The notes under the pieces are model-generated. The model saw nothing but the letters and a program-made list of their open reading frames with translations, was not told where the DNA came from and did no database searches. Positions 21,821 through 31,121 of a stretch of DNA of 64,000 nt are shown here, piece after piece. A program made the position numbers and the translations under genes. The stretch comes from Gemmatimonadota bacterium (GTDB lineage: Bacteria; Gemmatimonadota; Gemmatimonadetes; Longimicrobiales; Gaopeijiaceae), in assembly GCA_022822445.1 (NCBI GenBank), contig JAJEBR010000112.1, positions 1 through 64,000 of the forward strand, given 5' to 3'. Positions within the stretch are counted from its first letter, which is position 1; each line of letters begins with the position of its first letter.

Positions 21821-22984
21821 TTACTTACGATGGAGACGGTGGACGCGCACCGACTCGACGCCAAGGTCGTCGCGATGGATCCCGACCACCGCTGAAGGGC
21901 CGACCTGCGTGACCACGAGGCCGGCCGGAATCGCGATCGTCCCAACACCGCGCCCGTCTGCGGTGAACACCTGCCAGGCTCCCTCGCCGGCCGTCCCCCC
22001 CAGGTAGGTTCCACCCAGGGGGAATGCGTGCGCCAACGGTTCGTACGGCTGAACCCAGAGGAACCCTTGCCCGTCCGGCAGGAAGTCCCAGAATACGGAC
22101 AGTTCAGTCGGAACCGCCGCCCCTTCAAGTCTCTCGCGGGTGGCGGACCGTTGATCGGCAGATGCCCGGGAAACCGCCCGGTCGATCACCTGCTCGAGCG
22201 CGTCCGGGACCGACACGGCCTCCGTGGGCTCCCACGCGACTTCCCCGCCCGGCACACCTGCCGGGCCAACCAGGCGAATCAAGGGCTCGAGCGTGTCGCC
22301 GAGGTAGAGGCGGATTCCGTCCGAAGCGAACACGGACCGGGGGGACAGCGGCTCCGGACCGCCAAAGCCGGCCGCAACGTAGCGAACGATGCCACCGGTC
22401 GAGCCCAGAGCACCGAGGTGCGCGCCGTCCCGGTCGAAGTGATGAATCTCGACCCGGTCACGCTGGCCCGGCCCTCCGGCCGCGACACCAACCAGCGCCC
22501 ACCCCCGCTCCAGTGGCCCCACGCCGAGACTCATATCGGGGAAGGGTCCACCGGGGACCTGGACGATCGTCACCGGGCTGTCCGGCAGAAAACGAGTCAA
22601 CCGGCGAAGCTCGCCGTCGAACGCCTCGATCGTGTCTCCACGCGGCCAGGCCGCGGAAAGGGACAGGAACTCGCCGGGACCCTCGCCCTCGCCGCCCAGC
22701 CGGTATGCGAAGTCCCCGTCCGCCGTGAATACCCGGATGTCGCGGCTTCCGTCGAGCGGCACGACGAGCCGCCCGTCAGGCAGGACGAACGGGGTGACGA
22801 CCCGGTCGAAGATCTCGAGCGTGTCGCCCGCGACCACGCCCACGCTCAGCGCGGGCGCCGCATCGATTGCGAGTGGCGTTCCCGGCGGGGAAGCCGGCGC
22901 CGGTTCGGAGCCCGGCTCCTCGACGCAGCCCGAAAGGGTGACCAGGACGCAGAGCGCGAAGAGAACAGGAAAGCGGCCCGGCAT
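21821..22984 (-). CDS. Six-bladed beta-propeller lipoprotein
   Basis: An exported, lipid-anchored protein with a lipobox ending LVTLSGC near residue 22. The rest is predicted beta-propeller of the NHL/TolB-like kind common in this phylum, with the marker RLGGEGEGPGEF near residue 100. No catalytic residues are recognisable. It lies just downstream of the DPP4-like peptidase (11-nt gap) and probably shares its transcript. Two similar genes occur at 25360 and 38522. Binding of a peptide or glycan is possible but not shown. ATG at 22984 is the only good start. Confidence 0.8.
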   Translation of the reverse strand: MPGRFPVLFALCVLVTLSGCVEEPGSEPAPASPPGTPLAIDAAPALSVGVVAGDTLEIFDRVVTPFVLPDGRLVVPLDGSRDIRVFTADGDFAYRLGGEGEGPGEFLSLSAAWPRGDTIEAFDGELRRLTRFLPDSPVTIVQVPGGPFPDMSLGVGPLERGWALVGVAAGGPGQRDRVEIHHFDRDGAHLGALGSTGGIVRYVAAGFGGPEPLSPRSVFASDGIRLYLGDTLEPLIRLVGPAGVPGGEVAWEPTEAVSVPDALEQVIDRAVSRASADQRSATRERLEGAAVPTELSVFWDFLPDGQGFLWVQPYEPLAHAFPLGGTYLGGTAGEGAWQVFTADGRGVGTIAIPAGLVVTQVGPSAVVGIHRDDLGVESVRVHRLHRK

Positions 22985-22995
22985 GCGATTGACTC

Positions 22996-25240
22996 TCAGC
23001 CACCCGCCTTCGGCCCCGCCGGCAGGTGCTCCAGCAGATACCGCACCATCAGCATGCGAACGTGGAGCGCGGTCCCCTCCCCCTCCGACAGTCCGTGGTT
23101 CCGGTTGGGGTAGGTCATGTAGTCGAAGGTCTTGCCCAGCTCCACGAGTCGGTCCACCAGCCCCTCGACGATCTCCAGGTGCGTGTTGGTTTCGCCCGTT
23201 CCGTGGATGATGAGCAGGTCCCCCTCCAGCCCCTCGGCGTAGTTGATGGGCGCGGAGACACGGTAGCCTTCCGGGTTCGTTTCCAGGGTCTCCATGTAGA
23301 TCTCCTGGAACCACGCGTTGTAGAGGTGCGGCTGGGGCTTGGGGACCACGGCGATCCCCACGTGGTAGACGTCGGGCCTCCGGAAGAGGGAATTCAGCGT
23401 GTTCGATCCGCCGCCGCTCCACCCCCAGATCCCCACTCTGGACACATCCACGTATGGGAGCATCCGGCCCAGCTCGCGGACTCCCGCCGCGTGTTCCTCC
23501 GTCGACTGCACCCCGATCGTCGGGAAGGGTGCCCGCCGCCAATCGGCCCCTTTCGGCGCGGGCGTGCCCCGGTTCTCGATCGACACGACCAGGTACCCGA
23601 GGTCCGCGATCGCCCGATGGTAGTTGTTCCGCGTCGACCACCGGTCCAGCACGGTCTGGCCGTGCGGCTCGCCGTAGACGTAGATGAAGACCGGATACTT
23701 CGCGCCCGCGTCGAAGTCCCGCGGCTTGATCAGCCACGCGTCCATCACCACGCCGTCGCCGATGTCCAGCTCCAGGAACTCGGTTGGGTGGGAGGTGGTG
23801 GCCTCGGCACGGCGCCGGACCTCGGCGTTGTCCTCAAGGACCCGAACGACGCGGTGGTCCGGGAGGCTGACCAGCGCGGTCACCGGCGGGGTGTCGAAGG
23901 TCGACCAGGTGTGAAAGGCCCAGCGAAGGTCGGGAGAGAAGTCGTAGAAGTGGGTTCCCGGCTGGTCTTCCGGGGTGACCCGCTCGGGCGCTTCAGACCC
24001 GTCCAGCCGGACCCGGTAGAGGTAGCCGCTGGGTCGCATTGTCGGGCGAGGCGAAGAAGTAGAACCAGCCGCCATCCTCGTCGCTCGACCCGGCGTCGAC
24101 CGGCCCGCCGCCGACCCCCCGCTCATCGACCGGCCCCCGCTCCATGACGTCGCTGGGCCCCGGCGTCAGCAGGCGTTCCTCCCGCCCGTCCCGCGAGTAC
24201 ACATAGGAGTGACGCCACCCGTCCTTCTCGGTCAGGAAGAGGAAGGAATCGCCGCCCCGGATCCACTCCAGGCCGGCGTTCAGGCGATAGCTCGCGATCA
24301 CCCAGGCCGGATCGGACTCGTGGTAGATCCGCTTCACCTCGCCGGTGCTCACGTTGGCGATGAAGAAGTCCCGCTCGTCGCGGAACCGGCTGAACTGCTC
24401 CACCAGCAGCTCCTCGGAGTTCCCGGCCCAGCTCACCTGCCCGAGGTAGAAGCCCTCGGTCGGGGACGGAATCGAGATCCATCGGACCTCCCTGCCCTCG
24501 GCGTCCACCACCCCTACCCGGAGCCTGGTGATCGTCTCGCCCACCCTCGCGAACCGGACCTCCCGCAGTTCGGGATAGGAGGGATCGGTGGGGACGAGCA
24601 TCGACCTCATCCGCACCCCGGAGGCGTCGGACTGGACGAACGCGACGTGGTTGCCGTCGGGGCTCCAGGTGGCGCGGCCGTTGGAGACGGACTGGGCGGT
24701 GGTATGGGTCAGGCGGGCGGTCTCGGTGGTTGCAAGGTCATGGACGTGGAGGTCGCCGTCGCGGGTGAAGAGGATCCGGGTTCCGTCGGGGGAGATCGTG
24801 TTCCCCCCTCCCCCGTCCACCCTCTTCAGCGTGGACGTGGCCCATTCGAACATCCAGACGCCGTTCCCCCTGGTCTGGAGCAGCACCCGGCCGCCGTCCG
24901 GGGCGAACTGATGGCCGGATATGCGCATGGGCTCCGAGGCGCCCGCCGGCGTGAGGTGGGCGAGAGAGACGAGGACCGTTCGGTCTCCGCTGGCGGCGTC
25001 GTAGCGGACCAGCTCCCGCGCGGAAGCTCCCGGGGGAGACTCCAGGGTCGTGTATCCGGACCCGTCGGGCAGCCAGGTGGCCTGGAAGGACCGGGCGTTG
25101 AAGTCTCCGGACTCGAAGATGGAGCGGAGGCGGGACTCGGTGGCCGGTGGGACCTGGGCGGAGGCCGAAGTCGGGGAAAGGGCCGGGATGGCGATGACAC
25201 TCGCCAGGGAAATGGTCAGTACAATCCGTCTCGCGGTCAT
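22996..25240 (-). pseudogene. DPP4-like S9B peptidase with one frameshift
   Basis: Exported dipeptidyl-peptidase-like enzyme whose reading frame is broken once. The 5' part (25240 to about 24025) has a signal peptide (to ASAQ, residue 29) and the propeller. It then leaves frame after FASPDNATQR. The remainder (YLYRVRLDG onward) is intact in the next frame down to 22996. Removing one G on the plus strand near 24025 restores the family sequence, so this is a one-base insertion, either real or an assembly error. The nucleophile is in GWGWSGGGSN and the histidine in NRNHGL. The position of the catalytic aspartate reads GTGETNTH, with Glu in place of Asp, which may be a subfamily feature. Confidence 0.85.
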
Positions 25241-25359
25241 GGCTCTCTTCCTCAGGCCCGGCAGCCAGGCGAAGCTGCTTCCCCAACTGGTGTTTTCGAG
25301 AGCATACGCCCGAGCCCGTATGGCCGCAACGTTGTGGCGGCGTGTTCCTGAACTCCGGG

Positions 25360-26649
25360 CTACTCCCGCTCGATCCGGTACATCGCCACCCGCTGGACAT
25401 CCATCTCGTCCGTCTCGCGGAGGAGGATGTGATTCTCGCCGAGCTCGAGGATGTTGTCGGAACGGCCCGTCGCCACGCGGGCCAGCGGAAGCGCGTCCTC
25501 GTCAAAGACGGTCCACCAGGTCGTGTCCGGGACCAGCAGCACCCGCGGAGGCACGTAGTCGGCGACCCAAAGGCGCCCGGCATCGTCGAACCGCAGCTCG
25601 CTGAAAAAGGGGATCTGTCCGCCAGGCTGGACCTCGTCGAGGTATTGTAGCGCCAGTTCCCTGGGGCTGATGCTGGCAGGCGTCCCCGTGAGTACCCTGA
25701 TCGCGTCGATCTGCGCCGAAGTCACGAATTCCGGCTCCCTGTCCACACGCAGAACCCGCCGCAATTCACCGGAAGAGTCACGCAGCCTGATCTCGAAGCC
25801 GGACGACTCGCCGAGCGCCACCGAGCGGGGCCCGAAGGCCCAGAGACCCTCGGGCTCGAAGATCTCCGGAACGCTCCACAGAGCTGGCGTGCCATCGAGC
25901 GATTGCACGATCCGGACGTGGCCGCGCGCAGAAACGGAGTCGACAACCAGGGTGCTGTCACCGGATGCGAGTGCCAGGAAGCGCGTCCCCCCAGGAGTCC
26001 TTTGCACCGCGCCTTCGTCGATTCGGGGCCGGGATCCCTCGGCACGACGGGATCCATACCAGAAGACCGCGCCATCGCCGGTGAAACCGCCGAAATAGCA
26101 GAGCGAAATGCCGTTGAAGTACCAGCCATCGGCAGGACAGACCGTCGGCCGGATCGCGGACACGGCGCCCTGATCGTCGAACACCGTGACCCTCCGCAGC
26201 CTGTTGTCGGCGACGGCGATACCCCCTTGCGTCCGCTTGCGCAGCCCCACGATTTCCCCGAACTCGCCCGGGCCCTCGCCTCTTCCGCCGAAACTCCTGC
26301 GATGCAGCCCGTCTGAACCGAAGATCCGAAACTCGAAGTCGAATCCCTCGACCACCACGAATTCCCCGGACCCAAGTCTGAACGCGTCCTGGATGCTCGC
26401 AAACAGATAGGGATCCTCTCCGGTTGTCCGCCCGATGGTGAGCATCGGCTCCGGGGAGAAGGTCCACTCCGGCAGGGTGTCGAGCACCTCCGCGCCGACC
26501 TCGACGAGCTCGATGTCCGCCGAGTCGGTGACCAAGACGCCTGTGGCGGGCGCGACGGCCGGGCCGGAGTCGGTGCACGCGGCCGAGAGGATCAGGGCGA
26601 GCGAGGGGAGGATGCGGGGGAGGATTGGGGTTGGGCCTGTGGTCGGCAT
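25360..26649 (-). CDS. Six-bladed beta-propeller lipoprotein
   Basis: A 429-aa exported lipoprotein: Arg-poor signal peptide, hydrophobic core and lipobox ending LILSAAC near residue 25. The body is beta-propeller, again with the GGRGEGPGEF marker, and blades of the form FxVVVEGFDFEFRIF. It is a distant paralogue of the gene at 21821. ATG at 26649 begins the signal peptide; the frame continues upstream into a decayed fragment of a dehydrogenase locus and should not be included. A gap of 119 nt separates it from the DPP4-like gene downstream. Function unknown. Confidence 0.8.
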   Translation of the reverse strand: MPTTGPTPILPRILPSLALILSAACTDSGPAVAPATGVLVTDSADIELVEVGAEVLDTLPEWTFSPEPMLTIGRTTGEDPYLFASIQDAFRLGSGEFVVVEGFDFEFRIFGSDGLHRRSFGGRGEGPGEFGEIVGLRKRTQGGIAVADNRLRRVTVFDDQGAVSAIRPTVCPADGWYFNGISLCYFGGFTGDGAVFWYGSRRAEGSRPRIDEGAVQRTPGGTRFLALASGDSTLVVDSVSARGHVRIVQSLDGTPALWSVPEIFEPEGLWAFGPRSVALGESSGFEIRLRDSSGELRRVLRVDREPEFVTSAQIDAIRVLTGTPASISPRELALQYLDEVQPGGQIPFFSELRFDDAGRLWVADYVPPRVLLVPDTTWWTVFDEDALPLARVATGRSDNILELGENHILLRETDEMDVQRVAMYRIERE

Positions 26650-26730
26650 TACGCGCGGGCTCGCTTCCTGGGGTTCTCTTCGATGGGCCGGTGGTCCAGC
26701 CCTGGGACGCTCAGGAATGGGATGGTTCCC

Positions 26731-26885
26731 GGACCAGGAGAGGTTGCAGTTGAAGCCCGGCACCCGGTCGATCTCGTCGTCGGTGTGGCCTTCGCCATGC
26801 GGATCGTCGCTGCGGTGCCGCGAGCGGCAGCCGCCCTCCGAACACCTCACTTGTGAAGTCGACATTACATAATGTCATGTTTTCT
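26731..26885 (-). pseudogene. Remnant of the short-chain dehydrogenase locus (left direct repeat)
   Basis: Three blocks match the intact dehydrogenase locus in the same order and orientation, with the DNA between them lost. 26731-26751 is identical to 32511-32531 (3' flank). 26750-26788 matches 33007-33045 with three mismatches (it encodes TDDEIDRV). 26845-26869 is identical to 33431-33455 (leader and dispersed element). The remnant abuts the stop codon of the NACHT-like gene. It marks the left boundary of the two-gene NTPase module. Confidence 0.75.
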
Positions 26886-26889
26886 TTAC
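26852..26889 (+). repeat. 38-bp dispersed element, copy A
   Basis: On the minus strand the blocks are GTAAA, GAAAA, CATGACAT, TA, TGTAATGT, CG, ACTTCACA. A perfect GACATTA/TAATGTC dyad lies in the middle. The TAA stop of the NACHT-like gene (26886-26888) is inside it. Confidence 0.75.
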
Positions 26890-29800
26890 GGCGGACTTAC
26901 ATCCAGCACGATCACCGACACCTTCCGTTGAGCTTCCGCCGTCAACTGTTGCGTCAAGCGGTTCTGCAGCTCGTCGGGTGTCCGGGCCGGTCTGCCTTTC
27001 GGGGTTGGGCTCTTCGCATGGTCCGGCCCGTGCCAGAACACTACGTAGATGCCGTAACCGTCCGATCTCGGGTCGCGGGTATAGCGGGGGATCAGTTGAT
27101 CGGTGACGCCCGTCCACAAGTCGCGGCTCGAGCTCATCTTCGTCTCGACCGGCACGGCGAAGTCACGGAAGGAGACCTGCAAGTCGGCACGCTTGTCGCC
27201 CGCATACCTCACCTCCGAATCCAACCTTACCCATTCCGGGAGTTCGGGACGCAACGCGGCGAGAAGCGCCTGCTGGCAAGAGGGCTCGATCTTGGGGGTC
27301 TGCGGCTTTCCGCGTTGCCCTTCGCTCCAGAAGTGCCGCCACAGGTCGGCGTCACCGTCCCGGACCAGCTCACTTATCGCCAGGACTCTGTCCACGGTCA
27401 GTGCGGCCAAGTCCGCCGCGCCGGCCGGCCGACCGCCATTCAGCGCCCGCACGACATCGCCGACCGTGGGCGGCTCGAATTCCGCGTCCAGCCGGACGAC
27501 CCGTTGGGCGTCGAATGCCTCGACAATCGGCTCCTGCCATGCACAGAGATCCTCATCGTCAAGCAGGGCCTTGATGAGTTGGGTGGCCTCCGGGGTGGGG
27601 TGGTACGAAAGAGCGTCCAGAGCCGTGCGGATCAGGCCGTCGGTTTGAAGTGCTTCGTCCACCTCGTGAGACATGTAGCCTGGAACTCCGCCAAGAGCTG
27701 GAGCGAAGTATCCGCCTAGCCTATTGACAATCATCGCCAGCGACCGGACCGGTAGCGTTCTGATTCGCTCCGCAACCTTGCGCACCTTGAGAAAGGCTGC
27801 GAACTCTCGCACCCGACCGTCCCGGCCATCGGCCAGGAAGCGGTTCAGTTGTTCCGCGAGCAACGAGTCGCCAAGCAACATGCCGGTTGCCAGCCAGCGA
27901 ACCCGGTGCCCGACTCGCAAGCTGGACAATTCGAGCTTGCGGTGAACGATCGACGCCAGCTCGTCCCGGTCAAGACGCTCCAAAGCCGCCGGAATCAGAT
28001 GATCCAGTTGGAATACCTGGTGCGCCGTGGCTTTGGCGGGAAACGACTTCAACAGTCTCGGAAGAGCCAACCGAGCCACTTCCGCATGCGATTCGGCGTG
28101 AGTCAAGGCACGCAAATGTCCGTCCACGCCCGAGGACCGGCGGATGCGCGACCGGTACACCCTGACGTACGCATCGGCTACTGCTTCGGGATCGGATCGG
28201 AGTGCCCGTCGATACCATGCCGACTCGGAGCCGTCGAAGTCCCTGGCAAGGAAGAGTGAGCCGAGCGCCCGTTGCAACGCGTCTCCCTCAATGCGTGCGC
28301 GGTTCTCGTCGGCCGTCCGTTCCTCTTCCTCCAGGGCCGCTAGCAGCGGAAGGACGAAATAGGAGACTTTCCCGTCCTCATCGAGCTGGACCAGATCGTA
28401 CAGAGTTGGGAGATCGGTGCGACGAGCCATCCGCCGGAGGCCGTCCAGCGCGACGCGCGACAACTCTTCGTCGCCAAGGAAGAGACTGCGAACTCTCTCC
28501 TCGGGAGTGTCAGCGCCCAGCGACCTGTTGACTCCCAGATAGGCACTTGCCACGTCATGGTACACGCTTGGGGGACCCTGGCCACAGCCCAAAGCGTCAC
28601 TGTGATCTAGCATCCATTCGATCCACTCCCTCCGTTTGCGCGTCCTCTCGCCGACAAGCGGGTGTTGCCGCTTCCGTTGCGGAATCGGTGCCAGCAGCGA
28701 TTCAAGGCACTCTTCGAGCGACGGGTGCCCGGAAATGCGAGCGCGGACCTCGTCAACAGTAAGGCCGTCGGCCGTCGGTGGGGCCTCTGGAGTGGTGTCC
28801 GGGTCCGCTTTCTTCTCCCTCGGCGGGCGGCGATCGTCGAGAGGTTCCGCCGATGTGCGTGTTCCAATGCCGGTCCGCCGCAGCATGTGACACGCGAGCC
28901 ACGGACGGGACTGCGACAGCGATACCGCTTGTTCCAGGAACCAGCGGGCGAAGTCGGCGGTTGGAGCACCGGCGAGTACGTCGTCCAGGGTCAGCAAGCC
29001 GGTGGGCAAGGCAGGTTCCGCCGGCACGGTGATTTCATCGTCATCCTGGCGCCGAACGATCTCCAGCATCAGCGCCTTCTGGGTCGATGGCCGTTCCCTG
29101 AGCCAGGCGTCGGTGTTCGCTCTGAGGTCCTCCTCCGGCGCGCCCACACCGAAACGATGTCGAATCATCCTTAACCTTTCCAAATCGCTCTTGTTCCGCA
29201 TCCAGGGCAGGGCCACCCTGAGCCAGGCGTACAACCGTTCGATTTCGATGTCGTCGCCGTGCCGTTCCAGGGCGCGGGCGAACATCTTCGCAACACCGTC
29301 GCGAGTGGTGTAGTCGCCAATACCACCTGGCCTACCGTCCAGCCATTGACACAAGGTGTCGAGAACCTCTGCCAGCAGGCCCTCTTCTTCGGAGAGTCGG
29401 GGAAGCTCGTAAAGCCAGAATTCCTGGTGTCCGCTGCCAATCGGATTAGGTGGGACCGGTCGCGCGAAGTCCCAAATCGCTTCCGGCGCAGTGTGGGTCG
29501 GGTATAGATGGCCCAGCAGGATGCCGGTCAGGCTTCCCCTCGGATCTTCGATTCTCTTGTTTCGAATGTCCTCGAGGAGTCCTGGAGCTTCCTCGATATG
29601 ATGTCCGCCATGGGACGAGCTTCCGACCCAGGCCTTCAGGGCCGCAGCCCGCGTACCTGGCCACCAGCGCGGATCGTATACCACGTCCAGCAGCGGGGCC
29701 CGAAGATCTCGCGGAATGCACGAACCGTCGGTGTGGGCGATGGCGCGCATCGCCAGGTATGCGAGCGACTGAGTCGCGTTGTCACGCTCTGGGCCGGAGA

Positions 29801-31121
29801 TCACTTCCCGCACGATCGGAAGGGCCCCGGGCGTGGCCAGCGATGGAAGGGCGGCCGTCGGCCACTCCCAGATGTCGATCTGGCGGGCGCGGTCGCGGAG
29901 ATTGGACACCAGTTGCCGCTGATCCTGTTGAGGGAACTCCGAAGGATCGCCGTAGCTGGCCACGCCAAGCGGATCGTCACGGATCAGGGACGACCGGGCT
30001 TTACGGCTGTGGACGGCGATCCAGGCCGCGAGACCACGGAGCGATGGGGCAGGTGCGCCGTCGCCGCCCGCCATGAGCGCGCGCATCCGGGCGCACGAGA
30101 TGTTGCCACTGTCGACCTGCCGACCCAGGAATCGGCCCCCGAGGAACTCCGCGACCTGTCGATGCAGCGGCTCGAAACGGCCGGCCGATGTCATCCTGAA
30201 GAGGCGGGTACGGAGCGCTCGGTCCAATTCGTCGGGGACGATGCACGAATCCGCATCCTCAATCTCACGGAGCACCGGATACCCCGGAGTCGCCTCCGCC
30301 GGATCGACCGACCATCCCGGAGTATCGGTCAGAAGGCTCAGAGCGCTGAGTCGTCCGCTCGCGTTCAGCAACGCGGTCTCGGCGGGATGACGCGTCCCGC
30401 GCCTCGCGGCGCGGTGCGCCGGGTTCTTCTCGCGTATCATCGCCCGGCAGGCTGCATCGAACAGGCCGCGCCGACTGACGATTCCACTCTTCACAATGTC
30501 GGCTTCGAGTAGCAGCTCGAGGTGTAGCGGATGCTGGAGCAAACCGAACAGGTCGTGCTCGTGGGCGGCATTCATGAACTCGCTGGCCCGCGATTGCCCA
30601 ACGCTCTCTTCCAGCAGGATACGGATCTCTTCTTCGTCCAGGGGCTCCAAACGGAGTACGACCAATTCCTGGTACGAGCCGAGCCGCCCGAGCGCGGCAG
30701 CATCATCCTCGCCCAGCCATTCGCCAGCCCTGCACGAAAGGCGAAGGGGCGGATTTCCGAGGACGTCCAGGCGTCTCCGAATAGAGTCCAGCGGCCCGCG
30801 CCAGTTGCCGGATGCCGTTCGTATCTCGTCGAGCCCGTCGATAAAGAGGGTCTTGCCGCGCCACTCCAGATGGCGCTCGGGGTCCAACGCCGTGAAATCC
30901 CTGGCGCTCACCAGTTCGATTCGCTCGGGGTCGTCCTCGCATTCCATTTCGAACGCCGTGGTCTTGCCCGCTCCGGGCTCACCAAGCAGGACATACGCCG
31001 ATGCGGTCCGCCATTCGGCCAACGGAACGGGCTCTGCCGGCGTGGTTTCACCAACCTTCCCGGACGAGTCCGGTCTGATGCTCACCTCGGTTACCCGCCT
31101 TGGCACGCGAAACGTCGTCAT
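26886..31121 (-). CDS. NACHT-like STAND NTPase with C-terminal PD-(D/E)XK-like nuclease site
   Basis: A 1411-aa protein that looks like an immune-type NTPase. Near the N-terminus are a Walker A loop GEPGAGKTT (about 47-55) and a NACHT-type Walker B, TLFIDGLDE (about 91-99). Several hundred residues of helical, HEAT- or TPR-like sequence follow. The last 100 residues carry a nuclease-like pattern: Asp1313 in KRADLQV, Glu1326 and Lys1328 in VPVETK, then Gln1342 and Tyr1347 in DQLIPRY. Antiviral STAND proteins usually place the effector first, so this order is reversed. The start overlaps the DUF4143 ATPase stop by 4 nt. Target and function are not established. Confidence 0.75.
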   Translation of the reverse strand: MTTFRVPRRVTEVSIRPDSSGKVGETTPAEPVPLAEWRTASAYVLLGEPGAGKTTAFEMECEDDPERIELVSARDFTALDPERHLEWRGKTLFIDGLDEIRTASGNWRGPLDSIRRRLDVLGNPPLRLSCRAGEWLGEDDAAALGRLGSYQELVVLRLEPLDEEEIRILLEESVGQSRASEFMNAAHEHDLFGLLQHPLHLELLLEADIVKSGIVSRRGLFDAACRAMIREKNPAHRAARRGTRHPAETALLNASGRLSALSLLTDTPGWSVDPAEATPGYPVLREIEDADSCIVPDELDRALRTRLFRMTSAGRFEPLHRQVAEFLGGRFLGRQVDSGNISCARMRALMAGGDGAPAPSLRGLAAWIAVHSRKARSSLIRDDPLGVASYGDPSEFPQQDQRQLVSNLRDRARQIDIWEWPTAALPSLATPGALPIVREVISGPERDNATQSLAYLAMRAIAHTDGSCIPRDLRAPLLDVVYDPRWWPGTRAAALKAWVGSSSHGGHHIEEAPGLLEDIRNKRIEDPRGSLTGILLGHLYPTHTAPEAIWDFARPVPPNPIGSGHQEFWLYELPRLSEEEGLLAEVLDTLCQWLDGRPGGIGDYTTRDGVAKMFARALERHGDDIEIERLYAWLRVALPWMRNKSDLERLRMIRHRFGVGAPEEDLRANTDAWLRERPSTQKALMLEIVRRQDDDEITVPAEPALPTGLLTLDDVLAGAPTADFARWFLEQAVSLSQSRPWLACHMLRRTGIGTRTSAEPLDDRRPPREKKADPDTTPEAPPTADGLTVDEVRARISGHPSLEECLESLLAPIPQRKRQHPLVGERTRKRREWIEWMLDHSDALGCGQGPPSVYHDVASAYLGVNRSLGADTPEERVRSLFLGDEELSRVALDGLRRMARRTDLPTLYDLVQLDEDGKVSYFVLPLLAALEEEERTADENRARIEGDALQRALGSLFLARDFDGSESAWYRRALRSDPEAVADAYVRVYRSRIRRSSGVDGHLRALTHAESHAEVARLALPRLLKSFPAKATAHQVFQLDHLIPAALERLDRDELASIVHRKLELSSLRVGHRVRWLATGMLLGDSLLAEQLNRFLADGRDGRVREFAAFLKVRKVAERIRTLPVRSLAMIVNRLGGYFAPALGGVPGYMSHEVDEALQTDGLIRTALDALSYHPTPEATQLIKALLDDEDLCAWQEPIVEAFDAQRVVRLDAEFEPPTVGDVVRALNGGRPAGAADLAALTVDRVLAISELVRDGDADLWRHFWSEGQRGKPQTPKIEPSCQQALLAALRPELPEWVRLDSEVRYAGDKRADLQVSFRDFAVPVETKMSSSRDLWTGVTDQLIPRYTRDPRSDGYGIYVVFWHGPDHAKSPTPKGRPARTPDELQNRLTQQLTAEAQRKVSVIVLDVSPP

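Noticed and set aside
26853-27719. A plus-strand frame opening in copy A
   Set aside because: It runs antisense to the NACHT-like gene and has no recognisable domain.
30481-30512. TCACAATGTCGGCTTCG as another copy of the dispersed element
   Set aside because: Only a short part matches, the spacing is lost, and it lies in the coding sequence of the NACHT-like gene.
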